A DNA stretch of 64,000 nucleotides from Alphaproteobacteria bacterium (lineage in GTDB: Bacteria; Pseudomonadota; Alphaproteobacteria; Rhizobiales; Aestuariivirgaceae), in the NCBI GenBank assembly GCA_024640405.1, contig JAHEFB010000007.1, positions 51,593-115,592 on the forward strand, read 5' to 3'. The notes below the pieces were generated by a model. It was not told the origin of the DNA. It saw only the letters and a list, made by a program, of their open reading frames with translations, and did not search any database. The translations under genes and the position numbers were made by a program. Shown piece after piece: positions 8,511 to 16,801 of this stretch. Numbering within the stretch: the first letter of the stretch is position 1; every line of letters begins with the position of its first letter.

Positions 8511-8584
8511 GCGCAAAGTGAAGCGCGATGTGGGGCATCGGGCAGACTTTGCAACAACGCCGATGAACCTATTTGGTCCACAAG

Positions 8585-8631
8585 ATCAGGATGATTTTTG
8601 GTTAAAATAACCAAAAAACAATAAACCTGAT
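8585..8631. repeat. Nested hairpin, same plan as 8466-8510
   Basis: Outer arms ATCAGG (8585-8590) and CCTGAT (8626-8631) enclose perfect arms TTTTTGGTTA (8595-8604) and TAACCAAAAA (8608-8617) with a three-base loop AAA. The plan (GC-containing outer stem, T5/A5 inner stem, three-base loop) repeats that of the hairpin 75 bases upstream although the sequences differ. Confidence 0.75.
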
Positions 8632-8657
8632 CGCATGCAAAGTGGTAGAGCAACTTA

Positions 8658-8676
8658 ATGGGTTCCTTGAACCCAT
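8658..8676. repeat. Short perfect hairpin
   Basis: ATGGGTTC and GAACCCAT are perfect 8-base arms around a CTT loop. It lies within the palindrome-rich segment and has no adjacent T-tract. Confidence 0.6.
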
Positions 8677-8689
8677 GCCGCTCTAAAGG

Positions 8690-8785
8690 CCGGTTTTCTG
8701 GGCCCGATGGACAGCGTTGCGGCTTTCTTGTGGTCAACCAGATCACGGCGGAAACCGCGCCTTGCCAGCGAACACAGAAAACCGG
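8690..8785. repeat. Spaced 11-bp inverted repeat
   Basis: CCGGTTTTCTG at 8690-8700 is the exact reverse complement of CAGAAAACCGG at 8775-8785, 74 bases apart. It may be the boundary repeat of a small element or part of a long-range RNA fold. Confidence 0.55.
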
Positions 8786-8815
8786 TCAAACGATTCCATC
8801 TGGGCGAAAGTTGCT

Positions 8816-8863
8816 CTAGGTCCTGTTGACAAACCCATGATAGAGTTCGTCAACAGGACCTAG
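8816..8863 (-). terminator. 15-bp inverted repeat at the LOG gene stop
   Basis: CTAGGTCCTGTTGAC (8816-8830) and its perfect reverse complement (8849-8863) flank an 18-base loop. The right arm includes the stop codon of the LOG-family gene (8860-8862), so on the minus strand the hairpin begins inside the last codons. It is a likely transcript end, although no U-tract follows. Confidence 0.55.
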
Positions 8864-9630
8864 CCCTGCCGGGGTGTTTCATGCAGAATTCCACCTTTGA
8901 CCAGATGGTCCCAGGCTTCTTCTGAGGTTTCGGCATAGTGGAACAGGTTCTTGTCGCCCGGCGAGATTGTACCGGCTTCCACAAACACATCCAGGTTGAC
9001 AACTCTAGACCAGAAATCCCTGTCGAACAGGACAATCGGGATGTTTGACATCTTGCCGGTCTGAACCAGGGTCAGGATTTCAAACAACTCGTCCATGGTC
9101 CCGAAGCCACCCGGGAACACCACAAGCCCGTTGGCGCGCATGGCCAGATGCATCTTGCGCATGGCAAAATAGTGGAAATTGAAGGTGAGGTCCGGTGTGG
9201 ACCAGGCGTTTGGTTCCTGCTCGTGGGGCAGGGTAATATTGAAGCCGATGGTTGGCGCGCCAGCTTCAAATGCGCCCTTGTTGGCGGCTTCCATGATGCC
9301 CGGGCCGCCTCCCGTTGCAATGACGTTGTCGCGCGGCGTGGCGTTGTGGTCCAGCGCTCCGCCGCGTTCCGACACGATACGGCCAAGTTCTTTTGCGGAC
9401 CGATACCAGTGACCGCGTTTGCCTTCGTCGTCCTCCTTTACGCGCGCAGAGCCAAACGCCACGATGGTGGTGCGAACGCCCCAGTCGCGCAGGTGCTCTT
9501 CGGCTTTCATATATTCCAGCATGAAGCGGATACCGCGGGTTGAATCGCCCAGCAGGAACTCCTGATCCAGGGTCGGCAGCGTAAATGATTGTGATGCCAT
9601 TTGCTCTTTCGGCGATTTTTGCTCGGCCAT
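8860..9630 (-). CDS. LOG-family (TIGR00730) Rossmann-fold protein
   Basis: The 256-residue protein carries the nucleotide-binding motif GGGPGIMEAANKGA and the family signature PGGFGTMDELFE, as in lysine-decarboxylase-like LOG proteins. Characterised members are phosphoribohydrolases that release bases from nucleoside monophosphates, including cytokinin precursors. I chose the ATG at 9630 (MAEQKSP) because GGAAA lies five bases upstream; the open frame extends 30 codons further without a ribosome site. Members with this N-terminal extension of about 60 residues are common in Alphaproteobacteria. Confidence 0.85.
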   Translation of the reverse strand: MAEQKSPKEQMASQSFTLPTLDQEFLLGDSTRGIRFMLEYMKAEEHLRDWGVRTTIVAFGSARVKEDDEGKRGHWYRSAKELGRIVSERGGALDHNATPRDNVIATGGGPGIMEAANKGAFEAGAPTIGFNITLPHEQEPNAWSTPDLTFNFHYFAMRKMHLAMRANGLVVFPGGFGTMDELFEILTLVQTGKMSNIPIVLFDRDFWSRVVNLDVFVEAGTISPGDKNLFHYAETSEEAWDHLVKGGILHETPRQG

Positions 9631-9764
9631 AAAGTTTCCTTTCAAAGCAGGCAGTCCTGCAGTCATGGGCGCCATGCAGTATCCGGCATGGTGCGGGTTG
9701 TTCATGACCTGTACGGTCAACTGTCACCCAACCAGACCAAGAGCTACGGCTTCAAATCACGATC

Positions 9765-10697
9765 ATGCCAGCGTCCGACGCAAAAATAGTTAATTCAAAT
9801 GTTCACGGCATGGCCTGGATGGTGATGTCGGGACTGTTCTTTACCGGCGTCATGATTTCGGTCCGCAATGTCGGGCCTGATCTGCCGGCCGCGGTGTCTG
9901 CAGCGATCCGGTATGGGTTCGGTATCATACTGTTGGCGCCTGTCCTGATGAAGGCCGATTTCCGGTTTCCACGCGGTCGCAATCTGAAACTGCATATCTG
10001 GCGCGGTGTCTTACACGGGTTTGGCGTTTTGCTGTGGTTTTATGCGATGGCCCGGATTCCGATGGCTGAAGTAACGGCCATCAGCTACACGGCACCGATA
10101 TTCATGACAATTGGCGCGGTGATGTTCTTTGCAGAAAAAATCCAGATGCGAAGAATGGGGGCGATTGCTGCGGGACTTGCAGGTGTATTCATCATTTTGC
10201 GGCCGGGATTTGAAACCCTGTCGAGCGGTCAGCTTGCCCAGGTCGCTGCAACACCGCTGTTTGCGGGTGCCATGCTGCTGGTCAAGCGACTGACGCAGAC
10301 CGACAGTGCGGCAATGATTGTGATCATGCTGAATTTTGTCTGCCTGGCGGTGCTTGCGCCGATTGCCATACTGACATGGAAGACACCGGATGCCGTGCAG
10401 TTGCTGTGGCTCGCAGGCGCCACGGTTGCCGCGACAGCGGGGCACTATTGCCTGACGCGATCTTATGCCATTGCCGACATAACCGTGGTTCAGCCGGTGA
10501 CGTTTCTGCAACTTGTCTGGACAGCGATTTTCGGCTTCCTGCTGTTCTCCGAAACACCGGATGTCTGGGTGATTGCCGGCGGTTCGGTCATTCTGGCGGC
10601 CACCACCTACATAGCGCACCGCGAACGCAGACAGCAATCCATGCTGAAAGCGGACGCGACTACTTTGCCCTCTCGAGTGCCCGGCGCAGGTGTCTGA
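9765..10697 (+). CDS. EamA/DMT-family transporter
   Basis: The 310-residue protein has ten predicted membrane helices in two EamA repeats (about residues 10-140 and 150-285), the usual layout of drug/metabolite exporters of the DMT superfamily. The motif PLxAxIxYtxP-like segment appears as AEVTAISYTAPIFMT near 95-110. The substrate is unknown. The 3' end overlaps the convergent beta-CASP gene by 38 bases, which is unusual but both frames look intact. The start at 9765 has no strong ribosome site; an ATG fifteen codons on is an alternative. Confidence 0.85.
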   Translation: MPASDAKIVNSNVHGMAWMVMSGLFFTGVMISVRNVGPDLPAAVSAAIRYGFGIILLAPVLMKADFRFPRGRNLKLHIWRGVLHGFGVLLWFYAMARIPMAEVTAISYTAPIFMTIGAVMFFAEKIQMRRMGAIAAGLAGVFIILRPGFETLSSGQLAQVAATPLFAGAMLLVKRLTQTDSAAMIVIMLNFVCLAVLAPIAILTWKTPDAVQLLWLAGATVAATAGHYCLTRSYAIADITVVQPVTFLQLVWTAIFGFLLFSETPDVWVIAGGSVILAATTYIAHRERRQQSMLKADATTLPSRVPGAGV

Positions 10698-12258
10698 TCA
10701 GTTTGGCGCGATTCTTGTTGCCGGCAACCTTTTCCACCGCCTCGTTGATGTCCAGCACAAGTTGGGTGAGCTCATTGTTGTAGTCGGGCTTGCGGGCAGC
10801 TTCAGGCGGGTCGATTGAACGGCGTCGCTCGCTGTCGATTTTCACCGCCTTGTTGCCATCAAGGCGGAAGGTCTCGTCGATTTCCGGCTGCAGTATACGT
10901 GAGGCGGGTATCAGTTTTTTGGCGATGCGCGTCGTGAGCCCGGCCATGCCTTCTTCCTCGCCATGGATCAGGAACATGCCGCGGTGAACCGGCAAGCGTT
11001 CTGAAATCCAGCGCTCAAGCTCCGGCGCATCGGCATGACCGGAATAGCCGTTTATGCGCTCGATCGCGGCATTGACCATTATTTCCTCGCCATGGATACG
11101 CACCTTTTTTGCCCCGTTCAGCAATACCCGGCCAAGCGTACCGTTGGCCTGATAGCCAACCATCAGGACGGTGGCATTGCGGCGGTGCAGGTGGTTTTTC
11201 AGATGGTGTTTTATGCGACCGGCATCGCACATGCCGCTGGCTGACAACACGACATGAAAACCGCTCAGTTTTCCGATCGCCTTTGAATCATCGACAGATT
11301 CGGAAATTCTGAGATCAGGAGATTTCAACGCCGCCTTCAGGGCTTTTGCATTGGCAAGCAAACCGGCATGTTTTTCGAAGATATTCGTGGCTCGACGGGC
11401 AAGCGGACTGTCGATGAACACCGGCGCTGAAGGTGCCTCGCCATTTGCCATGATCATCATCAGATCGGTCAAAACCTCCTGGGTGCGTTCGACCGCGAAT
11501 GACGGGATCAACAGAACACCGCGTTTTTCTGCGGCGTCGTTGACATGTCTGGCCAGCAGAGCGCGGCGTTGGTCCGGATTGGTTTCGACACGGTCGGTTG
11601 CGCCGAATGTCGCTTCGCACAACAAATAGTCATATCCAGACGGCGCTTCCGGGTCATGTTGCAGCAGCTTGTGATCGGGTCCGATGTCGCCGGAGAAGAA
11701 CAGTCTCAAAGGTTGCCGGCCGTCGCCCTGCGCAACTTCAACCTCGATGGAGGTGGAGCCGAGCATATGGCCGGCGTTCCAGTACCTGGCCCTGATGTCG
11801 CCGGTTGCCGGCACCCAGGTTTCATACTCGACCGGTGAAAACTGCTGAACGGTCTGCAGGGCGTCATCCAGTGTGTAGATCGGCTCAAGCTCCTTGCGGC
11901 CGCGTTGCCGGTTGCGCCGGTTCAGCCGTTCAATCTCGTTTTCCTGGATGTAGCCTGAGTCCGGCAGCATGACGGACGACAGATCCATGCTGGGCTCGGT
12001 GGCGTGAATTTTCCCGCTAAATCCGTGTCTTACCAGTTTGGGCAGAACACCGGCGTGGTCGATGTGAGCATGGGTCAACAACACCGCATCAATACTGTCC
12101 GGCTTGAAGGGGAAGTGCTGGTAATTCAGCTCCCGCAGGGTTTTCGACCCCTGGAACAGGCCGCAGTCGATCAACACGGAAGAGTGCGGCGTTTTCAATC
12201 TGAAGCAGGACCCGGTAACAGTCCGGGCGGCCCCGTGGAACGAAAGTTCGATGCTCAT
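10660..12258 (-). CDS. MBL-fold beta-CASP RNA-processing hydrolase
   Basis: The 532-residue protein begins with a metallo-beta-lactamase fold carrying the zinc motif LTHAHIDHAG (about residues 60-69), later ligands in NAGHMLGS and FSGDIG, then a beta-CASP domain (about 245-370) and an RMMBL segment with GYSGHADAPEL near 405-415. This is the architecture of bacterial RNA/3'-end-processing nucleases related to CPSF73. A C-terminal extension rich in basic residues (RRRSIDPPEAARK onward) may contact RNA. The 3' end overlaps the convergent EamA gene. Confidence 0.88.
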   Translation of the reverse strand: MSIELSFHGAARTVTGSCFRLKTPHSSVLIDCGLFQGSKTLRELNYQHFPFKPDSIDAVLLTHAHIDHAGVLPKLVRHGFSGKIHATEPSMDLSSVMLPDSGYIQENEIERLNRRNRQRGRKELEPIYTLDDALQTVQQFSPVEYETWVPATGDIRARYWNAGHMLGSTSIEVEVAQGDGRQPLRLFFSGDIGPDHKLLQHDPEAPSGYDYLLCEATFGATDRVETNPDQRRALLARHVNDAAEKRGVLLIPSFAVERTQEVLTDLMMIMANGEAPSAPVFIDSPLARRATNIFEKHAGLLANAKALKAALKSPDLRISESVDDSKAIGKLSGFHVVLSASGMCDAGRIKHHLKNHLHRRNATVLMVGYQANGTLGRVLLNGAKKVRIHGEEIMVNAAIERINGYSGHADAPELERWISERLPVHRGMFLIHGEEEGMAGLTTRIAKKLIPASRILQPEIDETFRLDGNKAVKIDSERRRSIDPPEAARKPDYNNELTQLVLDINEAVEKVAGNKNRAKLIRHLRRALERAK

Positions 12259-12540
12259 TCAGTGATCTCCCAGGCAGTCCTGTTTCAAAGGTATCGTCCG
12301 TGAGTTTCACAAGACATACGGCAAACCGCAAGGCTTGCAGATCAGCTTTATGTGACGAGGTATAGAATTTTTTCCTGTTCAGTTCATACAATAACTGGCA
12401 TGCCGCGATCGGGAGTGAATGTTCAGAAGTTGTCAGCCGTAACTCAACGTGTGTCAGTAACACTGGGATTTTGCTTGATTATATCGGCAACATTGAATAA
12501 GGGGCCTCTCATTTTCGTAACATTGTGCTATCTGCTTTGC
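12259..12540. other. Divergent intergenic region, no gene seen
   Basis: These 282 bases between the beta-CASP gene and the SulP gene must hold both promoters. I see an AT-rich stretch (TTGCTT near 12472 with a possible -10 about 17 bases on) but nothing I would call firmly. Confidence 0.4.
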
Positions 12541-13806
12541 ATGCGCCAACCGAAAATCCTTTCCACGATAAAGACCTATGACCGAAGCCAGTTCGTTGCT
12601 GACCTCATCGCTGGTACTACCGTTGCCATGGTCGCAATCCCGCTTAGCCTGGCAATTGCGATTGCATCGGGTGCTGACCCCGCGACCGGCCTCGTAACGG
12701 CCATTGTTGCCGGTTTCCTGATTTCCGCATTTGGCGGAAGCCGGGTCCAGGTAGGGGGTCCAACCGGTGCCTTTATCGTCGTGGTTTTCGGCGTGATCGC
12801 CAATCATGGATATGACGGCTTGGTGATAGCCACTTTTATGGCCGGATTTATCCTACTTGTTGCCGGCTACTTTCGGGCGGGCAATCTGATTGCTTATATA
12901 CCGGAAGCGGTCGTCAACGGCTTTACTATTGGTATCGCCATCATCATTGCAACAAGCCAGCTAAAAGACTTTCTGGGTATGAATGTCGATAACGTACCCG
13001 CTGATTTTCTCGAAAAAATACCGGTGCTTTGGGAAGCGCGTGACAGCCTGAACCTCAACGCGTTCCTGATTGCCTTGCTCGGAGTGGGATTGATTATCTT
13101 GTTGCGACGCCTGGCTCCGCGTTTTCCCGGATTGATTGTTGCCATCGCCGTGTGTTCTGCAATTGTCCCGGCACTTGGCCTGTCAGTTGATACGATAGGT
13201 ACCCGCTTTGGCGCGTTGCCCAGCGTGTTGCCGGTTCCACACTTTCCGAAAATCTCATGGGGGCGGGTGGTTGAACTTTTCCCCTCCGCCATCACGATAG
13301 CCTTTCTGGCTGGCGCAGAATCGCTATTGTCAGCCATAGTGGCAGACCGCATGATAGCCGGGCAACACCGACCGAATGCAGAACTAACCGCGCAAGGGGT
13401 CGCCAATATCGGTTCTGCGCTGTTCGGCGGACTACCCGCTACCGGAGCTATCGCAAGAACCGCAACCAACATACGCGCAGGCGGCCAGACGCCTGTCGCA
13501 GGTATTATTCATGCTTTCGTCGTTCTCCTGGTGATGATGTTAGCGGCTCCGCTTGCCGGTTATCTTGCCATGCCAGCCTTGGCTGCATTGCTGATTATTA
13601 CAGCATGGAACATGAGCGAACCACACAAATGGACGCAATATGCCCGTGGTAACAACAGTGACAAGTTCTTGCTCGTTCTCACCATGCTTCTGACTGTCTT
13701 GGTCGATCTGACCATTGCCATCGGTGTTGGCGTGGCAGTCGGCCTTGCGCTGCGGCTGAGCAGACGGAAAGCTGTTGAAACTGATTGGACACCGCCAGAG
13801 CGTTAA
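12541..13806 (+). CDS. SulP-family anion permease lacking STAS
   Basis: The 421-residue protein has about ten to twelve membrane helices and the SulP signatures GTTVAMVAIPLSLAIAIASG near the N-terminus, FGGSRVQVGGPTGAF near 60-75, and GLPATGAIARTATNIRAGGQTP near 298-319. SulP carriers move sulfate, bicarbonate or other anions. The usual cytoplasmic STAS domain (about 100 residues) is absent: the protein ends ten to fifteen residues after the last helix. I used the ATG at 12541 because family homology begins there; no good ribosome site is visible. The gene precedes the mat operon convergently and may have nothing to do with it. Confidence 0.85.
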   Translation: MRQPKILSTIKTYDRSQFVADLIAGTTVAMVAIPLSLAIAIASGADPATGLVTAIVAGFLISAFGGSRVQVGGPTGAFIVVVFGVIANHGYDGLVIATFMAGFILLVAGYFRAGNLIAYIPEAVVNGFTIGIAIIIATSQLKDFLGMNVDNVPADFLEKIPVLWEARDSLNLNAFLIALLGVGLIILLRRLAPRFPGLIVAIAVCSAIVPALGLSVDTIGTRFGALPSVLPVPHFPKISWGRVVELFPSAITIAFLAGAESLLSAIVADRMIAGQHRPNAELTAQGVANIGSALFGGLPATGAIARTATNIRAGGQTPVAGIIHAFVVLLVMMLAAPLAGYLAMPALAALLIITAWNMSEPHKWTQYARGNNSDKFLLVLTMLLTVLVDLTIAIGVGVAVGLALRLSRRKAVETDWTPPER

Positions 13807-13832
13807 TGGCCAGAAAGAATCCGAAGCGGCAG

Positions 13833-13851
13833 TCGGTCACGATCTGACCGA
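13833..13851. terminator. Hairpin between convergent sulP and matB
   Basis: TCGGTCA (13833-13839) and TGACCGA (13845-13851) form a 7-base perfect stem with a CGATC loop in the 57-base gap between the two convergent genes. There is no T-tract on either side, so it would be a weak or factor-assisted bidirectional terminator. Confidence 0.45.
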
Positions 13852-13863
13852 ATGGCTGTCAGA

Positions 13864-15414
13864 TCAAGTTTGAACTTCTTCGGACATGAACGTGTTGCCG
13901 TAGGTGTCGCGCAGGATGTTTTTTTGAACCTTGCCCATGGTGTTGCGGGGCAGTTCATCGACGACATAAATCTTCTTGGGCTGCTTGAAGCGGGCAATCT
14001 TGTCCGAGATTGCCGACAGGATTGCTGCTTCGCTGACTGCCTGCCCGTTGGCCGGCACAACCACACCTACCACGCCTTCGCCAAAGTCGGGGTGAGTTAC
14101 CCCGATTACAGCTGATTCAAGCACGCCTTCCTGCTCGTCCAGCAGCAACTCGATTTCCTTGGGATATATATTGTAGCCGCCTGAGATGATCAGGTCCTTG
14201 GCGCGCCCGACAATGTGCACGTAACCGTCCATGTCGACCTTGCCGAGGTCACCGGTAATGAAGAAGCCGTCATCGCGGAATTCTTCGCTGGTCTTTTCCG
14301 GCATTTGCCAGTATCCGGCAAACACGTTGGGACCCTTGACTTCGATGACCCCGATTTTATCCCGTTCGAGCGTATCGCCGGTTTCGGGATCGCTGACACG
14401 CAAGCTCACGCCCGGCAACGGAAAGCCCACGGTACCTGCGCGGCGGTCAGCGTCATACGGGTTCGATGTATTCATGTTGGTTTCCGTCATGCCATAGCGC
14501 TCCAGAATGCGATGGCCGGTACGGTCTTCAAATTCAATATGGGTTTCCGCCAGCAAAGGCGCCGAGCCGGACACAAACAGGCGCATGTGGGCGGTCAAGT
14601 CACGCGTGAAACGTTCGTCGTCCAGCAAACGGGTATAGAATGTCGGCACGCCCATCATGGCGGTGGCACCGGGAAGGCACTCAATGACCCGGTCGATCTT
14701 GAAACCGGGCAGAAAGATCATCTGTCCGCCGGCCGCCATGATCGTGTTGGTTGCCACAAACAGCCCGTGAGTATGGAAAATCGGAAGCGCATGCAGCAGC
14801 ACGTCTTCTTCGGTGAACGCCCACAGGTCCTTCAGGACGATCGCGTTCGACAACAAGTTGTCGTGGGTCAGCATCGCGCCTTTCGAGCGCCCCGTCGTGC
14901 CGGAGGTGTATAATATGGCGGCAAGGTCATCCGGGCCGCGTTCCACATTGGTGAAGTCCGGCGAGGACACGGTTCCTGCATCAAGCATGGTTCCGGCGCT
15001 GGTCTGGTGATCTTTCCATACACCCATGGTCTCGAGCCTGACACCGAGCCGCTGCGCCAGTGCTTCGAATTCCGGCTGGCGTGCCGGGTCGCAGACGAAA
15101 ACGCGCGGGGTCGCATTGTCGAGGAAATACTCCACTTCGCCGGCCGTGTAGGCATTGTTCAATGGCAGGAACACGCCGCCGGCGCGAACTGTCCCCAGAT
15201 ACAACATCAGCGCTTCTATGGATTTCGGAATCTGGGCGGCTACCCGGTCACCGGGTTGCAGCCCCAACTGGACCAGCATGTTGGCAAACCTGCCGGATAC
15301 TTCCATGACGTGGTTGTATGTGTACCAGCGGCCATCATCGAGCTGAGCAAACGCGTGCTCGAGATTGACATTCTTCAACAAGCCGTCGAACAGGTGATTA
15401 GGGTCAGGGCTCAT
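13864..15414 (-). CDS. matB: Malonyl-CoA synthetase
   Basis: The 516-residue ANL-superfamily ligase activates malonate to malonyl-CoA. It carries AILYTSGTTGRSKGAMLTH near 155-173, RYGMTETNMNTSNP near 300-313, TGDLGKVDMDGYVHIVGRAKD with the hinge near 395-412, and PRNTMGKVQK with the catalytic lysine at the C-terminus; the overall sequence resembles rhizobial MatB. The start at 15414 has AGGA eight bases upstream; a TTG one codon earlier is less likely. It is the last gene of matPQMAB, 46 bases after matA, and the gap carries a stem that would pair the matA stop with the first matB codons. Confidence 0.93.
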   Translation of the reverse strand: MSPDPNHLFDGLLKNVNLEHAFAQLDDGRWYTYNHVMEVSGRFANMLVQLGLQPGDRVAAQIPKSIEALMLYLGTVRAGGVFLPLNNAYTAGEVEYFLDNATPRVFVCDPARQPEFEALAQRLGVRLETMGVWKDHQTSAGTMLDAGTVSSPDFTNVERGPDDLAAILYTSGTTGRSKGAMLTHDNLLSNAIVLKDLWAFTEEDVLLHALPIFHTHGLFVATNTIMAAGGQMIFLPGFKIDRVIECLPGATAMMGVPTFYTRLLDDERFTRDLTAHMRLFVSGSAPLLAETHIEFEDRTGHRILERYGMTETNMNTSNPYDADRRAGTVGFPLPGVSLRVSDPETGDTLERDKIGVIEVKGPNVFAGYWQMPEKTSEEFRDDGFFITGDLGKVDMDGYVHIVGRAKDLIISGGYNIYPKEIELLLDEQEGVLESAVIGVTHPDFGEGVVGVVVPANGQAVSEAAILSAISDKIARFKQPKKIYVVDELPRNTMGKVQKNILRDTYGNTFMSEEVQT

Positions 15415-15463
15415 CAATGTTATCCTTCAAACAAATGCATAAGATCGATGGATCCTGACCCTA
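15399..15463 (-). promoter_or_regulatory. Stem linking the matA stop to the matB start
   Basis: TAGGGTCAGG at 15399-15408 and CCTGACCCTA at 15454-15463 are perfect 10-base complements. In the mRNA the first arm contains the matA stop codon and the second contains matB codons 3-6, so pairing would enclose the matB ribosome site and start codon in a 45-base loop. This could modulate or couple matB translation. Confidence 0.5.
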
Positions 15464-16801
15464 GCCATTTACCTGCTTCCCTGAATTTTGCGGCTCGAAC
15501 CGGGCATCCAGAAGGGACCTCACTTCGCGCGATGCGATAACTTTCCTGTCACGAGAATAGGCCTCATGGTTGGCATCCACGGACTTCAGGTCATAGAGAT
15601 AATTGACCATCATGCCGGCAGAGCTGCGAAGCCCGTTCTGCGAGCGGTCACCCAGCCAGTGAATTGTCCTGAGACTGGCGCCGTTGCCGAGATGGAACCG
15701 TGCCACAGGATCAATCGGTCCACCGCTGGCGCGCTGTTCCTGCAGGAAATATCGTGCGACCAATGATTTCAGGCCGGCTACAACTTCCGGTGTTGCCTCA
15801 TCGGCGTTATCAGGTGTCAGTTCACTGGCCACTGCATACAGTGCTGCCTGCTCTCCTTCAGGCTCGGCTTCCGCCTGGGCCTTGAGCCAGGTCATGAATC
15901 CGGGTATCGGCGACAGGGTGATGAAGGTCCTTATTCTGGGCAGGCTGGATGCCAGGTCGGTCGCCACCTGCTTAATCAGGAAGTTGCCAAATGAAACCCC
16001 ACGCAGGCCTTTCTGGCAGTTTGAAATTGAGTAGAAAATGGCGGCCGCTGCGTCTTCGGGCAGCACCGGATCACGGTTTTCCGCCAGCACGGCCTGAATG
16101 GAACCTGCAATGGCAGCGGTGAGCGCGACTTCCACGAAGATCAGGGGCTCGTTGGGCATGGCAGGGTGAAAATAGGCAAAACAGCGCCTGTCGGCAGGCT
16201 GCAGACGGCGACGGAGATCATCCCAGCTGTCAATGGCGTGAACCGCTTCATACTTGATGATCTTCTCGAGGATATGGGCTGGCGTGGTCCAGTCGATCGG
16301 GCGCAGTACCAGAAAACCCCTGTTGAACCACGATGAGAACAGGTGTTCGAAATCAACATCAACCCGGGCCAGACTGGCGTCCCGGTTCAGGATTTCAAGC
16401 AGGTCTTCGCGCATGCGGACCAGTGCTTCAGTGCCGCCGGGAACCCCATTTAACCTGCGCAACAGTTCCTGGCGACGCGGTTCAGCGACTTCCAGCAGTC
16501 GGGTGAGATTTGATGCGCTGCGATCGGCTTCATACTCTGAGGTGCGCTTGGCGAGGGCTTCGGTGTCGATATCAAAGTCGCTGGCAAGGCTTTGAAAGAA
16601 TGCCAGTTTGTGTTCCCGATCTGCCCGCGAATATTTCGCCAGCAGGGCGGAACCGGTCTGCAGGCCGGATACTTCGCCGGTATCAGCCAGCAGTGAATTG
16701 CACAAAGCCAGCATGCCGCGCGTATCCGGCTTTGCCGAGCTTGAGGTTCGTCGCTCAAACAGGCTCGACAACATGTCCTGAAAATACGAGATACGGCTCA
16801 T
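15461..16801 (-). CDS. matA: Malonyl-CoA decarboxylase
   Basis: The 446-residue protein is a malonyl-CoA decarboxylase, converting malonyl-CoA to acetyl-CoA and CO2. It has the helical N-terminal domain (about 1-120) and the GNAT-like catalytic domain with the conserved C-terminal block ARFHLGNGASL, HWLGDRS and MMVNYLYDL that carries the catalytic His region. The start at 16801 overlaps the matM stop in an ATGA arrangement, and the upstream open frame is matM in another register. Together with MatB it converts imported malonate to acetyl-CoA. Confidence 0.93.
   Translation of the reverse strand: MSRISYFQDMLSSLFERRTSSSAKPDTRGMLALCNSLLADTGEVSGLQTGSALLAKYSRADREHKLAFFQSLASDFDIDTEALAKRTSEYEADRSASNLTRLLEVAEPRRQELLRRLNGVPGGTEALVRMREDLLEILNRDASLARVDVDFEHLFSSWFNRGFLVLRPIDWTTPAHILEKIIKYEAVHAIDSWDDLRRRLQPADRRCFAYFHPAMPNEPLIFVEVALTAAIAGSIQAVLAENRDPVLPEDAAAAIFYSISNCQKGLRGVSFGNFLIKQVATDLASSLPRIRTFITLSPIPGFMTWLKAQAEAEPEGEQAALYAVASELTPDNADEATPEVVAGLKSLVARYFLQEQRASGGPIDPVARFHLGNGASLRTIHWLGDRSQNGLRSSAGMMVNYLYDLKSVDANHEAYSRDRKVIASREVRSLLDARFEPQNSGKQVNG

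Larger units (their letters stand above)
8175..8859. other. Gene-free, palindrome-rich segment
   Basis: I find no credible gene in these 685 bases on either strand; the open frames present have no family resemblance, and I found no ribosome site for the one I checked by hand. The segment is instead packed with inverted repeats, listed separately (8466-8510, 8585-8631, 8658-8676, 8690-8785, 8816-8863). It could be an intergenic repetitive mosaic such as those known in rhizobia, or encode structured RNA. Confidence 0.6.

Noticed and set aside
8251..8746. Minus-strand frames of 85 and 95 codons in the palindrome-rich segment
   Set aside because: Composition is not protein-like and both run through inverted repeats.
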